Origin: Paracoccaceae bacterium
GTDB lineage: Bacteria; Pseudomonadota; Alphaproteobacteria; Rhodobacterales; Rhodobacteraceae
NCBI GenBank assembly: GCA_019090405.1
Contig: JAHRVZ010000265.1
Coordinates: 1 to 6,441 of the forward strand
DNA: 6,441 nt
Direction: 5' to 3'
The notes below the pieces were generated by a model. That model was given only the letters and a program-made list of their open reading frames with translations. It had not been told where the DNA came from and ran no database searches. Positions 6,430 through 6,441 of this stretch are shown here, one piece after another (the first letter of the stretch is position 1; each line of letters opens with the position of its first letter). The position numbers and the translations under genes were made by a program.

Positions 6430-6441
6430 GGATTTATTCCC

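Overview
The window looks like chromosomal DNA from a marine-type alphaproteobacterium, most likely the Roseobacter group (Rhodobacterales). Three things point there: moderately high GC, a pgl-pgi pair read as the tail of what is normally a zwf-pgl-pgi operon, and a CCTCCGGCGGGAGTATTTT-type intergenic motif that I recall as common in that family. The lineage is inferred from recall and was not tested by a search.

Left edge (1-136): the last 44 codons of a rightward gene whose C-terminus resembles FMN-binding proteins of the pyridoxamine 5'-phosphate oxidase type. A 109-base gap (137-245) follows; it holds two small inverted repeats and a strong ribosome-binding site.

Centre (246-4084): a tightly coupled four-gene rightward operon for a heterotrimeric molybdenum hydroxylase of the xanthine oxidase/CO dehydrogenase family. 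The order is FAD subunit (CoxM-like), [2Fe-2S] subunit (CoxS-like), molybdopterin subunit (CoxL-like), then a small MoaD/ThiS-type sulfur-carrier protein. Each junction overlaps (ATGA, TAATG and an 8-base overlap). Electrons would pass from the substrate at the Mo site through two [2Fe-2S] clusters to FAD. The MoaD-like protein may supply sulfur for the molybdopterin dithiolene. All expected cofactor motifs are intact, but the Mo-site loop (AYRAPGSP) matches neither CO dehydrogenase nor classical xanthine dehydrogenase, so the substrate is unassigned.

Right (4140-6429): leftward pgl (6-phosphogluconolactonase) followed by pgi (glucose-6-phosphate isomerase), 10 bases apart, converging on the hydroxylase operon. 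A 55-base convergent junction with a terminator-like hairpin separates the units. These two enzymes act in the glucose-6-phosphate/6-phosphogluconate branch feeding the Entner-Doudoroff or pentose phosphate routes. zwf is expected just beyond the right edge, but this cannot be seen.

I see no mobile element, CRISPR array, tRNA or rRNA. The least ordinary item is the uncharacterised hydroxylase with its own co-translated MoaD-like partner, which ends in RLKGG.
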